Shown piece by piece: positions 41,894-51,901 of a stretch of DNA of 64,000 nt (position 1 is its first letter; every line of letters starts with the position of its first letter). The stretch comes from Phaeodactylum tricornutum CCAP 1055/1 (Eukaryota; Bacillariophyta; Bacillariophyceae; Surirellales; Neidiaceae), in assembly GCF_000150955.2 (NCBI RefSeq), contig NC_011686.1, positions 124,001-188,000 of the forward strand, given 5' to 3'. Below the pieces are notes generated by a model that saw only the letters and a list, made by a program, of their open reading frames with translations, made no database searches and had not been told where the DNA came from. A program made the translations under genes and the position numbers.

Positions 41894-44332
41894 ATGCCTT
41901 GGTTTTGGGGTCGCTCCCGGGACAACGACGAAGAAGAGTCGTACGAATCCTACACGGACGAAGAATACGAAGCGGAGGACGATCATGAGGACCACCCGTC
42001 GTTGACGTTGGAGGATAAGGACGCCGAGACCGGCAGCGGGGTTCTGGTGGAGAATCTGCCCGACACTGACAACCACACCGACAAAAAGACTGGGGACGAA
42101 TCCCACGTTTCCGAAGACCTCTCCGTTCCGCAGCAACCACGCGAGACTCCGGAAGATTCCGAATTGGGCGAAGACGAAGATTCGCGAGAAGACACAACAC
42201 GCCGTGACGAAGAAGACTGGGTGCCGGAACGCATTCACGTAGTGGATCCATCCAACTCCGGAACCGGAAATAGACACCGATTGCCCAGTGCCTTGACCGT
42301 CGGCGATGAAGACGAGGAGGACGAGGACGATTTTCTACCGCATCCAACGGGGAAGCAAATTGCCAGTGATGAGGAGGAGCAAACACCGATGGCTACAGAA
42401 AAGCAACACGAGACAGCCTCGGGAGTATCCTCGTCGGCGCACACCGACGACAAAAACGAGGATCAAGTCACATCGCTTGCCGAAAAACGGTCCCTCCTCG
42501 TGTTGGCAGCCGAACACGATCGAGTTGATATTATCAACGCCATTTTGACGAACGAGTCTAACACCAAGAACTCCTCCAGCAACGCGGCAACAGCCACGCC
42601 GCAGACACAGGACCGAGAAACTCTCCTATCCACCGGCATTCCTCCCCTACATATTGCCGTTTCTTTTGGTTCTACATCCGCTGTCAACTGTTTGCTGCGA
42701 ATGGGCGCTGATCCTTCTATTCGACCAAACGTTGCCGCTATACAACAGGAAGCCGCGAACCACGTTAGCGAAACGGAAAACCACGGAATCTCGAAAAATA
42801 CCGCGGTGGATATACCGAATATGGGACGTTTCGATGGAATTTCCGCGTGGGAATTAGCCTTTGGCAATGGCCTAGAGGAGAATTCCCAATCCATGTCGAG
42901 CGGTTGGAGTGTTTTTGGCAGCCCCACTTCCACGGGTGCAGCGGCGACGGATATCGGAAACATACCAGAACGCAGCAATACCGGTGCTGCATCATCGCCT
43001 TTGCGTCCCAAGCCAATCCGACCAGTGGATATGGCACCCTCCAAGCGCGAAGCGATTCGACATGCCTTTACGGCCGAAGCTTTGCGTTGTATTGGCTCAG
43101 ACGAAGTTGCTCGACTGCAGCAGCTGGTAGATGCCGGCATGCCGGCAGACATTGATATCGGCGGCAAGGATCTGTACAATTGGTCCGTCGAAATGGGTGC
43201 ACCCGCCTGTGAAGAATTACTGCGACCCGTCGAGGCCGCGCGGCACGGTACCGACGCCAATTTAGAGACCGCCGACGCAGCAGCATCCAAACTGGTCACC
43301 AAATCCGCCGTTTTGGATCGTCCCCACACGGACCAGGCCGAGTCTGTTCCGCAACTACTCAATCGTCTCGACGAACTCGCTTCCTTGGCGAAGGCCCTGT
43401 CCACGTGTTTGGACAATATGGCCGAAGAAGTATCCGTATGTCATGGACTTTTGCTCATGGGCGGAGGAGCGTCAGCTTTGGCCTCACATGTGCGTTCGCT
43501 GAAAGCTACGCAGGAAGGGAAACTGGCCGAGCTGGAGCGCATGCAAGAAGTGTGGGAGAATGGTGAAGATGAGTTGGCCTACTGGGTTCGGGAAGCCGGC
43601 TCGGAAGGCGAGGCGATTGCTTCGCAATGGCTGCTAATACCGGAATCCCCAACAAAGTCCCGACTCCCAGGTGTTGATTGCAACGCGAACGAGTCCTTGG
43701 AAGCGCAGAGACGACAACTACAGGCTCAGATTGGGGCCAGCGAAAGCCAAATCCGCAAACTACGTGTCGCAATTGCGGATTTGTCGGAAGAAAACGCGCG
43801 GAATTTGGAAGAAGTCGAGGCCCGGGGTTTGACGGGCGGTATTTCGCTGGTACGGAACATTCGGGACGAGATTCGCGAGATTGAATTCGCACTGTTTGAA
43901 GCCAAGAATGGCGAAGCGACCTGTCGGACCAAGACGAGTCTGATCATTTCTAAAGTGCAAACGAGTAAAAATCCGGGAGCGCTATCGCTTTCGAACCAGG
44001 AGACGAGTGGCGAGTCCACCGCCGAAAAACCTCCGCGTAAGGTGAAGGGCCTTGAAGAGGGTCAATGTCGAGAGATGGCGGATCCAATAGTGGGATTTCG
44101 CGCAACTAGTCTCGCAAAGCAAAAAACGCCAGAATCCGAAAAGATTGCGACGGGACAATCAAGGGCCTTGGCTGTCCGAGGAGATGGCGATCGCGGGTTC
44201 TTTCCTCTAAGTCTCTGGCAGATTTTGTTGCGCATCATAGGGATTCGTGAGTCGAGCAACTCCTCCAGGACAACGCGAAGAAGCAAGACGAATAGTGACA
44301 ACAATATGTCGCAACCGGCGTTGATTGTTTGA
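41894..44332 (+). CDS. Ankyrin-repeat and coiled-coil protein
   Basis: This single exon encodes 812 residues from the ATG that begins MPWFWGRSRDNDEEES; an in-frame ATG 11 codons upstream is possible. Residues 1-190 are extremely acidic. Two ankyrin repeats are visible: RSLLVLAAEHDRVDIINAIL and, after a Ser/Asn-rich spacer, PPLHIAVSFGSTSAVNCLLR with MGADPS. A third, weaker one may be VARLQQLVDAGMPADIDIG. A long coiled coil follows (NRLDELASLAKALSTCLDNM; AQIGASESQIRKLRVAIADL) to about residue 690. The tail is basic and includes a short hydrophobic LSLWQILLRIIGI segment. This looks like a scaffold; no catalytic domain is seen. The last 150 nt of the gene reappear, decayed, at about 46885-47045. 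Confidence 0.8.
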   Translation: MPWFWGRSRDNDEEESYESYTDEEYEAEDDHEDHPSLTLEDKDAETGSGVLVENLPDTDNHTDKKTGDESHVSEDLSVPQQPRETPEDSELGEDEDSREDTTRRDEEDWVPERIHVVDPSNSGTGNRHRLPSALTVGDEDEEDEDDFLPHPTGKQIASDEEEQTPMATEKQHETASGVSSSAHTDDKNEDQVTSLAEKRSLLVLAAEHDRVDIINAILTNESNTKNSSSNAATATPQTQDRETLLSTGIPPLHIAVSFGSTSAVNCLLRMGADPSIRPNVAAIQQEAANHVSETENHGISKNTAVDIPNMGRFDGISAWELAFGNGLEENSQSMSSGWSVFGSPTSTGAAATDIGNIPERSNTGAASSPLRPKPIRPVDMAPSKREAIRHAFTAEALRCIGSDEVARLQQLVDAGMPADIDIGGKDLYNWSVEMGAPACEELLRPVEAARHGTDANLETADAAASKLVTKSAVLDRPHTDQAESVPQLLNRLDELASLAKALSTCLDNMAEEVSVCHGLLLMGGGASALASHVRSLKATQEGKLAELERMQEVWENGEDELAYWVREAGSEGEAIASQWLLIPESPTKSRLPGVDCNANESLEAQRRQLQAQIGASESQIRKLRVAIADLSEENARNLEEVEARGLTGGISLVRNIRDEIREIEFALFEAKNGEATCRTKTSLIISKVQTSKNPGALSLSNQETSGESTAEKPPRKVKGLEEGQCREMADPIVGFRATSLAKQKTPESEKIATGQSRALAVRGDGDRGFFPLSLWQILLRIIGIRESSNSSRTTRRSKTNSDNNMSQPALIV

Positions 44333-45204
44333 CTATGTCCCGTAGTAAAAGCGGTTAGAGCGTTACGGGTAATAGAAACTGTATTGCTTCAAGATAAGAA
44401 GAAAAAGTACTCCTGTTAAATATACAAACCAAGGTTTGATGCCATTCGCTCCTATTTAAAGGACGGGCCGTAGTGATTCGAGAGTGAAGCAGGCGCAACA
44501 GTTTTGCAATTTCTAAAACCAATTATTTTTTGCTATTGTATACGCAGGAAATTCAGCGATAGCATGCTAGCCGGCAAACTTTTACGAAACAATCTGTGAG
44601 TAAAACACAGCCAAGCATCAAGTCTAAGTGAAAATCGTCAATAGTCGTGATAAAATGTATATAAGTAGGTTAGCAAAACTACATCTCTGTACAAAGTGTA
44701 TTTTAAGAATTTAGCAAAAATTGGCGCTTCGCAACAGAATATGCTATCGGCACTGGTGAAGCGGATGTCAAAACACAGCGAACGCATAGTAATCAAGGTA
44801 TGCTAAACCGTGGTACCTATGAAACTCTTTCCTCTATGACAGAAGGATATTCTACTTAGAAAGGTTATGTACCCAGGAACACAAATTGAAAAAGGGAAAA
44901 ACGGTAAGTGTTTTTTTTTGTTTCGATAGATCCATCTCATTCCACAATCGATTGCCTATGGGTTGAGCAATTTTCTCCGAACTACACTGCTATCAATTCC
45001 CTGACTGTTGGAATGCTTCAGGCAAGCTACCCTATACACCAAGTATCGATTGTGCATGCCCCTACAATACTCCAATTGCCCTTTTGCATCATTCGTTGGA
45101 GGGCATTCAACCTAGCATCTCTTTGACTATATTAAAGACGCGATATTCTCTCTGCACGAAAGTGTAGGCACTACAGCGTAAAGCACAATTTGTTGACGTG
45201 TGCA
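44333..45204. other. Spacer between ankyrin and sulfotransferase-like genes
   Basis: About 870 nt of AT-rich sequence without a recognised gene. It is the counterpart of the longer spacer at 47046-48716 in the duplicated unit. Confidence 0.35.
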
Positions 45205-46593
45205 ATGCATCGCAATTGTGGGGCATCCACTTTTACAGTACTGGTGCTCATCCCTGCCGTGCTCTATCTATACGGCAGCTTACGTAGCATTCACCAACTC
45301 CAACGAACCCTTCGCCTTCTCACGATCGGTCGTGGTGACATCAAAGAGAACACTTTTGCGACTAACAAGCAAAGAGACTCGCACGTTTTAAAGAAAGAGC
45401 AATCTGCTCTTGGTGGGGTCGCTTTGCCAACCAATGAGGAGTCGACGTCATCCACGGGTATACACATTACCACACCTCGGCAATGGCAGGCATCGGATTC
45501 TTTTGACGAAAACAACAACACGACAGCTGTGCCCGTATCCGGCAACCCACCTACACTTTTCTGGCATGTAGGACCCCACAAAACGTCCACTACCGCCATT
45601 CAGAGGTTTCTGGCGGCCAACAAATATTTATTGCGGGAGAAAGATAACATTGAGTCTCCTTGGATGATGCCGGGACATTTCCATGGTGCCGAAATTGTAG
45701 TCAATGTAGCAAGGTGTCTGTCTGGACGAAAAGGACCTAAGGATATGAGTTGCCAACAAATGTTGCAGTCCTTTCAACACTTTGTTGCAGGCGCACGGGC
45801 AGATTCGAAGAACATCGTACTGTCAGCCGAGGGATTTTCTTTCTTCAACGAACTACAAATTCAGCAGTTTGTTCAAGACTACTTTGCTGGTTGGGAAATT
45901 CGAGTGATTGTATTTTTTCGCCGTTTTGACGATTGGCTAGCCAGTTTGCATTTTCAAAAGAATCGCCACACACCATTTCGTGAACGTTCAAACATTGTTG
46001 ACTTTTTGGAAGCCCCAAGCATCTTTTCCACTGTCGAATTTCATTATAGCCACAAAGTTCGTGAACGGTACCAATCGGTCACGGATCACAATGTGACGAT
46101 TGTTAACTTTCACACGGCGGATGAGGGCCGGAGTCTGATAGAACAATTCGTTTGTGACGGGTTGCAAGGAATGGCACCGCACACATGTCGGGCTGCTCAA
46201 AGGTTTGTCTCCATCAAGATCAATAAGTCACATTCTTTGGACTCTGGCTTTCTGTTGGCTGAAGCATTGGAGCAGAACATGCTGCCCTTGCTTGATTTCG
46301 CCAACCGGACACTCTCGAGTGACGAAGAGACGTCATTACTGGCAAGGATCGATCGCAAGCTTGAAACGAGTACAGATCTCCCGGTTCGCTGTTTGTCAGA
46401 GACGGCGCAAGGCCACGTCTGGAATCGGACCAAAGAGTGGTTCCCGTTTGACCTAGAAAGGTCAAAGTCGTTATCAAAAGCCGAAAATGTGTCTCGGTCG
46501 AGAACATGCTGCTTGGATGTTTCGCGAGTATGCGCACTTGACGACTGGAAGGCGTTTTTCCGAGGACTGCCTGTGAGTAGGGAAATAGACTGA
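45205..46593 (+). CDS. Type II membrane sulfotransferase-like protein, copy 1
   Basis: This single exon encodes 462 residues from ATG 45205. A short N-terminus leads to one signal-anchor helix (STFTVLVLIPAVLYLYGSL), so the domain should be lumenal, probably Golgi. After a Ser/Thr-rich stem, LFWHVGPHKTSTTAIQRFL fits the 5'-PSB loop that binds PAPS in sulfotransferases (family pattern GPHKTGTTxIQ). NIVLSAEGFSFF and VIVFFRRFDDWLASLHFQKN fit the 3'-PB strand and following helix, where an Arg and a Ser or Asp contact the 3'-phosphate. The likely job is sulfation of glycans or glycoproteins, which suits the sulfated polysaccharides of diatom walls; that is inference. A tandem copy lies 3.5 kb downstream; their C-terminal thirds are nearly identical. 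Confidence 0.78.
   Translation: MHRNCGASTFTVLVLIPAVLYLYGSLRSIHQLQRTLRLLTIGRGDIKENTFATNKQRDSHVLKKEQSALGGVALPTNEESTSSTGIHITTPRQWQASDSFDENNNTTAVPVSGNPPTLFWHVGPHKTSTTAIQRFLAANKYLLREKDNIESPWMMPGHFHGAEIVVNVARCLSGRKGPKDMSCQQMLQSFQHFVAGARADSKNIVLSAEGFSFFNELQIQQFVQDYFAGWEIRVIVFFRRFDDWLASLHFQKNRHTPFRERSNIVDFLEAPSIFSTVEFHYSHKVRERYQSVTDHNVTIVNFHTADEGRSLIEQFVCDGLQGMAPHTCRAAQRFVSIKINKSHSLDSGFLLAEALEQNMLPLLDFANRTLSSDEETSLLARIDRKLETSTDLPVRCLSETAQGHVWNRTKEWFPFDLERSKSLSKAENVSRSRTCCLDVSRVCALDDWKAFFRGLPVSREID
46035..46581 (+). repeat. 3' half of sulfotransferase copy 1, collinear with 49565-50111
   Basis: These 547 nt align without gaps to 49565-50111 at a constant offset of 3530. Substitutions are scattered in the first part. 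From 46413 to 46581 (169 nt) I see no difference at all, while the 5' halves of the two genes are clearly diverged. This gradient points to recent gene conversion or partial re-duplication. Confidence 0.85.
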
Positions 46594-46884
46594 GCAAATC
46601 TAGTAGTCTATATTGCACAATATTCTCCCAGTAGTTGGGAGTTGTCTGCCAAAAATATGTTTTGATAGCAAAAATGCAAACAATATTGAGTACACAGGTT
46701 AGGTAGGTCAGGCACGTTTTCTCTGTTACTGGCGTTGCCTGATTTCCTTTGGTACCTCAATCAAATGGTGCTGATTTGGGATCCCTCTAATTTATTTTCA
46801 GGCAGCCTACTAGTCAAAATAAAGAGAGATCTTTTGACATGATAATTAATAAAAGATCGACATAGATTTCGGCAAGGAATCGAG

Positions 46885-47045
46885 TATCTGTGACCGTGGC
46901 TGTTCCAGGAGACGGTGATCGAAGGTTCTTTCCGCTGAGTCTCTCGCAAATTCTGTAATGCAGTACTTCGATGCGTGACAATAGCATCTCTATGACAATG
47001 TGGAGAAGCCCACTAACAATGATGACTGATGACAAAAGATGTTGC
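46885..47045 (+). pseudogene. Decayed copy of the 3' end of the ankyrin gene
   Basis: The stretch from GGCTGT at 46899 to about 47040 matches 44170-44325, the last exon part of the ankyrin gene. Shared words include GGTTCTTTCC, AGTCTCT, GGCGATCG/GGTGATCG and ATGTTGCAGCCGG/ATGTCGCAACCGG. Same orientation and same order relative to the following sulfotransferase gene. Several small insertions, deletions and substitutions mean that it cannot code. It shows that the duplicated unit included the ankyrin tail plus the sulfotransferase gene. Confidence 0.8.
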
Positions 47046-47179
47046 AGCCGGGCATTAAGAAATTAGGTGGCCGTGTCACAAAAAACACGATTAGAGACTA
47101 ATGTAAGCGTACTCATAGGTAGAAACAGTCATTGTTATATGCTGTTGAGGCAGCCAGCTTAAGTCCACACAAAATTGGT

Positions 47180-47482
47180 TCATAACCATTCACTTTCATC
47201 CATTAGCCGAATCATAATCGTATCAGGAGTTGCTGGAGACTTGCGTGGGCGGTACTGGTAGAATCCGAAACGCCTGGCCTTCCTAGATTGCGACCGTGGC
47301 AAGGTTAGTGTCAGTGGCCTAAAATCTGGGCCTTGGTTTACGGGCACCGGTGGCAGTACGAGAGGAACTCCACCATGAGGGACTGATGTGCTGCAATGCG
47401 CTAGTTGCGCCATTTGCAGCATGGAAATACGCTCGCTAATGTTCGGACGGCGGCAGGGTGGAGGAGGAGCCAGTGGAGACAT
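47180..47482 (-). CDS. Possible small proline-rich protein, weak
   Basis: A 100-codon frame (MSPLAPPPPCRRPNISERIS start, IRLMDESEWL end) lies in the part of the spacer that has no counterpart in the first duplicated unit. It has a plausible amino-acid composition but no domain, no clear promoter and no homologue that I recognise. It may be chance. Confidence 0.22.
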   Translation of the reverse strand: MSPLAPPPPCRRPNISERISMLQMAQLAHCSTSVPHGGVPLVLPPVPVNQGPDFRPLTLTLPRSQSRKARRFGFYQYRPRKSPATPDTIMIRLMDESEWL

Positions 47483-48716
47483 GTCAAAGCAGGAGAGCAG
47501 TAGATTATGGATGCTGTAACAGGCAATTGCGCAAATTTTCTATTCCGCTTCAGCCGACAATTTGTGTGATCTTTCATCCACAACACTAGCCGTATCCACT
47601 CTTGGCTGTGATGGTCCGTGTCAGAAAGGCTAGCTTCCATTCACGACCCGCGTTTAAAAAACGCGCCCCACGTATCGGCACTTACGCACCGCAACAGCAA
47701 ATTACCTGGTTTCTGCGTCTTTTTTGCCGTGCGACCGACCCACTCATCTAGCACGTCCCTGCTTATGTTTAATGTTGGCGAGAATCGTAAAGGAGTTGGT
47801 TCCTCTAAAGCGATCGCACTGGCCCAACCAGATTCCTGGCTTCATAGGAAGGCATCACGAAAGCCGCTCTTTTCTGTTCCATAAGGCGTCTCCCACGGAA
47901 AATTAATTCGTTTTCCAAAATAATACGCTCACTCAGCGACTCTATCAATGTAGCAGTCGCCAAAGTCTATCGTTTCTTTGGTACGGTGGTGTACGCATGT
48001 ATTTATTCTTGTGAGCATGTCTCGTATCGTCATTGTCGGTTGTCCCTCAATCGAATCCATGTCGTCACTGTGTCTGTTCGTCCCCGACACGCTGAGAAAA
48101 GACAGGATTTGTCCGTCGATTTTCAATTATTTGAAATCTTACCGTCCATAAGAGTTTTTGAGGACTCGCGTCGAATATTATTTTTGAACCAGATACGAAT
48201 CGAAATTTTGCCCCGCATGCGTTCAAAGTTGGTGCATTAGCTGTTAACAGAAAGTAGGTAGCGGTTGTATTTGCGAAAACGTTAGCAAAAGCTCTCTAAC
48301 AAAACAGAAACCAAAAACCAAATTGGGTGCCATTCGCCGATGAGGAAAATTGGAGAGACCTGCTCACTGTCCGTCAGTCACCACCTCTTGTCGCTCTTCC
48401 TCTTTTGTACTACGAAGTAAAAAGTGAAACGCAACCAAAAAGGAAGCCGGATACGCAACAACAAAAAGACCCTACACACAACACTGGTGGCTATACTTAC
48501 AGTTGATTCCTATTGCTGTCAATTGAGCTGATACACTAGTCAACTTGACAATCCAGACAGAAAGAAGCATAGATCGAAGGCGCCAGTGCGCCATTCCAGC
48601 TGCGCTCTGGCAACAGGTTACGTGTCTCGCCACTCATTGGACGACGTTCCGTCTCGACAGCTCGTCGACTGCGGTTAACAGCCGATAACCATCTAGCGCG
48701 GAATACTTTTTCGACA

Positions 48717-50132
48717 ATGTCAATGCAAATTAGTGGGCGGATACTCACTTTCACGGTACTGGTGCTCATTCCTACTGTACTACAACTCTACGGCAGCTGG
48801 CGCACCATTCACCAACTACAACAAACCCTTTGCCTCGATCCGGAAGAATTTGGTTGTGGTGGTGCAATCCGTGAGATTGCCACCGCAATCGATAGTCAAG
48901 CAGAATTGGATGTTTCAACGAAAGAACACACCGATCTCTACGGTTTTGCTGTGCCGACAAAGGAGGAGTCGACGTCGTCCGCAGGCGCCCACATTACCTC
49001 GCCTCGGCAGTGGCCGACGTCGGAATCCGTCAACGTGAACACCAACCGCACAATATCTCGGCCTATCTCCGGCAGCCCACCTACTCTTTTCTGGCATGTA
49101 GGACCCCACAAAACGTCCACTACCGCCATTCAGAGTTTTCTGGCAGCCCACAAAAAAGTATTGCTGGAGAAAGACAACATCGTATTCCCTTGGATGCTGC
49201 CCGGTCATTTCCGAGGCACCAAAAACACAGCCAATCTCGCGTTTTGTTTGTCAGGACGAAAGGGACCATGGGAAATGAATTGTCAGCGAGTGCTACAGTC
49301 CTTTCAACACTTTGTCGCAAGTGCACTGGCAAATTCGAAGAATATCGTACTTTCAGCGGAGGAGTTTGCTTTTTGCCACGAACCGCAAATTCGGCAGTTT
49401 GTTCAAGACTACTTTGCCGACTGGGAGATTCAAGTAATTGTTTTCCATCGGCGATTTGACGAGTGGCTAACCAGTTTGCATTTTGAAATGAATCGCGACT
49501 TACCATTTCGTGAACGTTCAAACCTTGTTGACTTTTTGGAAAACCCAGGCACCTTAGCAAGCTTCGAATTTCACTACAGCCACAAAGTTCGTGAACGGTA
49601 CCAATCGGTCACAGATCACGATGTGACGATTGTTAACTTTCACACTGCGAAAGAGGGCCGGAGTCTGGTAGAACAATTTACTTGTGACGGATTGCAAGGA
49701 ATGGCACCGCACACATGTCGGGCTGCTCAAAGGTTTGTCTCCCGCAAAATTAATGGGGCCCATTCTTTGGACTCCGGCTTTCTGTTGGCTGAAGCGTTGG
49801 AGCAGAACATGGTGCCCTTGCTTGATTTCGCCAACCGGACACTCTCGAGTGACGCAGAGACGTCATTGCTGGCAAGGATCGATCGCAAGCTTGAAACGAG
49901 TACAGATCTCCCGGTTCGCTGTTTGTCAGAGACGACGCAAGACCACGTCTGGAATCGGACCAAAGAGTGGTTCCCGTTTGACCTAGAAAGGTCAAAGTCG
50001 TTATCAAAAGCCGAAAATGTGTCTCGGTCGAGAACATGCTGCTTGGATGTTTCGCGAGTATGCGCACTTGACGACTGGAAGGCGTTTTTCCGAGGACTGC
50101 CTGTGAGTAGGAAAAGTGAGCAAATCCAGTAG
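48717..50132 (+). CDS. Type II membrane sulfotransferase-like protein, copy 2
   Basis: This single exon encodes 471 residues and has the same layout as copy 1: signal anchor (TFTVLVLIPTVLQLYGSW), Ser/Thr/Asn-rich stem, LFWHVGPHKTSTTAIQSFL PSB-type loop, NIVLSAEEFAF, and VIVFHRRFDEWLTSLHFEMN. The stem differs most from copy 1 (for example LDPEEFGCGGAIREI is unique), whereas the last 180 residues differ by only a few residues. Retained catalytic motifs in both copies suggest that both are functional, with stem differences perhaps affecting localisation or processing. Confidence 0.78.
   Translation: MSMQISGRILTFTVLVLIPTVLQLYGSWRTIHQLQQTLCLDPEEFGCGGAIREIATAIDSQAELDVSTKEHTDLYGFAVPTKEESTSSAGAHITSPRQWPTSESVNVNTNRTISRPISGSPPTLFWHVGPHKTSTTAIQSFLAAHKKVLLEKDNIVFPWMLPGHFRGTKNTANLAFCLSGRKGPWEMNCQRVLQSFQHFVASALANSKNIVLSAEEFAFCHEPQIRQFVQDYFADWEIQVIVFHRRFDEWLTSLHFEMNRDLPFRERSNLVDFLENPGTLASFEFHYSHKVRERYQSVTDHDVTIVNFHTAKEGRSLVEQFTCDGLQGMAPHTCRAAQRFVSRKINGAHSLDSGFLLAEALEQNMVPLLDFANRTLSSDAETSLLARIDRKLETSTDLPVRCLSETTQDHVWNRTKEWFPFDLERSKSLSKAENVSRSRTCCLDVSRVCALDDWKAFFRGLPVSRKSEQIQ
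49565..50111 (+). repeat. 3' half of sulfotransferase copy 2, collinear with 46035-46581
   Basis: Partner of the repeat at 46035-46581 (offset 3530, no gaps). The identical core is 49943-50111; similarity then falls within 30 nt of the stop codons. Confidence 0.85.
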
Positions 50133-50506
50133 TCTATGTTACAAATTATCCCTAATAATCAGGAGACTTTTTCTTGCATTGACACTGTTGGGTATATGTT
50201 AGAAGCGAGATTTCGCTTGCAGTCGACATCGAGGAACCCATTTCGTAACTGCAAATGATCACGCCGAGCCCGAGTAAGGTTCAGATAACTAACTCTCTTG
50301 GTGCTGATTTAAAGTTGGTATCTAGTGTTCATGTTCGAAGTCGTCAAAAAGAAACACGTTACTGTAGATCCTAACATGAATGTTACTAGAAAATTTTGTT
50401 TTCCCTATTTAAAGCCATCACAGTGACTTCGCGAGAAAAAAGTCGACAACATTCCAATTCACATTGACTGTGAACATTGAAATGCCTTCCCGAAGCCAAA
50501 CCAAAT
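50133..50506. promoter_or_regulatory. Upstream region of the third sulfotransferase-like gene
   Basis: A TCACAGTGA lies at about 50419 and TGACTGTGA at 50465-50473, 34 nt upstream of the ATG at 50507. No gene is recognised. Confidence 0.45.
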
Positions 50507-51901
50507 ATGGCAAATCATCGACTAGTATCGACTCATTCATTACCAGCCTCCAGTACGAATAAGCTGAATCCTTTTTACATTGAGGATGACGGTGATGATG
50601 AAACGTGGGACGGCGATTGGCGGTATGCTGAGAACAGCGTCGACGACGGTACTCAGTACGAAGAGGCTGGTCTACTAGACCACGATTATGAAGACGACAA
50701 TGGCCACCGTCCATCGTTCGTTCGTAGGTCCCGCATTCCGCGCGGTGACACCCTGTCCGCATCGCCATGTCGCTTTCGAGCCATGATATCGTTTGGTGTT
50801 GTGATTTTGGGCTTTTTCCTCCTGCTTTCCTCCACGCCGTTGGGTTGGAACAGCTGGAAGAATAACCCCAGCGAAAATGCCGCGGCTACTTTAAAGAGCA
50901 CGAACTGGACGGAAAAGGGAGCAGGAATTTTATTCGACCCGGTACCCTCTGGTGCTCCCACGGGCGTATTCGAACGAAATTATTCGAATAGTAGCGGGCG
51001 CACTAATGAAGAAGCTGCAATTACGAAAGAAACGAATGGAATAAAAATCGGAATTAGAAATACTTCTTCGCCACCGAATCATATTATTCTGCTTGGGGAG
51101 CGACTATCGGGCGTTGACTGGTGGAAAGACCATTTACAAACGTGCTTTCCAAAACTCCAGCTCCAAAGCCGATGGATCAGACCGGCTCCATGGTTCCAAA
51201 CACCCTCTTGGAATAAATCTTTTTCCGCACCTTCCTGGACGGCAAAAGCAAATAGTGGGCTCGTCATTTATGCGGTGCGGGATGTCTTCGATTGGCTGAG
51301 AGCTTTGTACGCGCAACCTGTGGCCATGCCGTCACATTCCAATATTAGTTGGCATGACTTTGTTACCAAATCATGGACGCTGGACAGCGCTACTGCTGTC
51401 CTTAACGATCTACATCGTGATGACTGTCAGCTATCTTTTTCGAAAAGGGAAGTGATTCCATGCCAAGCCGTGGCCGGGAACGATCGTTTAAGAAACGCCG
51501 TTTACGAACTGCCGCCACGCCAACCCGGTATTGATGCGTCTGCAGTTATAGGCGATGTACCTAAACCATTTGCCAATGTTTTCGAACTCCGCGCCTCCAA
51601 AATACAACAAGTGACGAACGATTTCTTTCAGTGGTTCCCTGGGGAATACTGGTATCGGCCCGAACGAGAGGCTCCACAGGTTATTCTGGCTCCCTACGGA
51701 AGCTCATTGCAATCCCTGTTGACCCAGCTACAGCCTATTCTTCAATTAGAGGCGGCATGTGACTCGCCGGCGATGCTATCCTCTCGGCCACCGGCTTTAC
51801 CAGACTCTATTCCGAACATTCCCGATCAACATTTAGAAACAATCCGGGAGAAGGTAAATTGGAAAATGGAAGCGCTAGTCGGATACAACGATGCACAATA
51901 G
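50507..51901 (+). CDS. Diverged sulfotransferase-like type II membrane protein
   Basis: This single exon encodes 464 residues from the first ATG (MANHRLVSTHS). An acidic cytosolic tail of about 90 residues leads to one membrane helix (MISFGVVILGFFLLLSS), then a Ser/Asn stem with several N-glycosylation sequons. HIILLGERLSGVDWWKDHLQTCF resembles the algal family whose usual form is GERHSGTNW...CF, a PSB-type loop; here the Thr-Asn has become Val-Asp, so PAPS binding may be lost. VIYAVRDVFDWLRALYAQP fits the 3'-PB region with Arg, Asp and Trp kept. It is not a close paralog of the two preceding genes but probably works in the same Golgi compartment. Catalytic status is uncertain. Confidence 0.68.
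   Translation: MANHRLVSTHSLPASSTNKLNPFYIEDDGDDETWDGDWRYAENSVDDGTQYEEAGLLDHDYEDDNGHRPSFVRRSRIPRGDTLSASPCRFRAMISFGVVILGFFLLLSSTPLGWNSWKNNPSENAAATLKSTNWTEKGAGILFDPVPSGAPTGVFERNYSNSSGRTNEEAAITKETNGIKIGIRNTSSPPNHIILLGERLSGVDWWKDHLQTCFPKLQLQSRWIRPAPWFQTPSWNKSFSAPSWTAKANSGLVIYAVRDVFDWLRALYAQPVAMPSHSNISWHDFVTKSWTLDSATAVLNDLHRDDCQLSFSKREVIPCQAVAGNDRLRNAVYELPPRQPGIDASAVIGDVPKPFANVFELRASKIQQVTNDFFQWFPGEYWYRPEREAPQVILAPYGSSLQSLLTQLQPILQLEAACDSPAMLSSRPPALPDSIPNIPDQHLETIREKVNWKMEALVGYNDAQ

Larger units (their letters stand above)
46594..48716. other. Long spacer between sulfotransferase copies
   Basis: About 2.1 kb. It begins with 3' flank homologous to that after copy 2 (AGCAAATC[T/C]AGTAGTCTAT), then holds the decayed ankyrin-gene tail (46885-47045), a weak minus-strand frame (47180-47482), and AT-rich 5' flank of copy 2. 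It is about 0.8 kb longer than the corresponding spacer of the first unit. Confidence 0.45.

Noticed and set aside
42463-43416. A 317-codon minus-strand frame opposite the ankyrin gene
   Set aside because: Ser/Ala/Arg-rich shadow of the acidic plus-strand gene. No motif.
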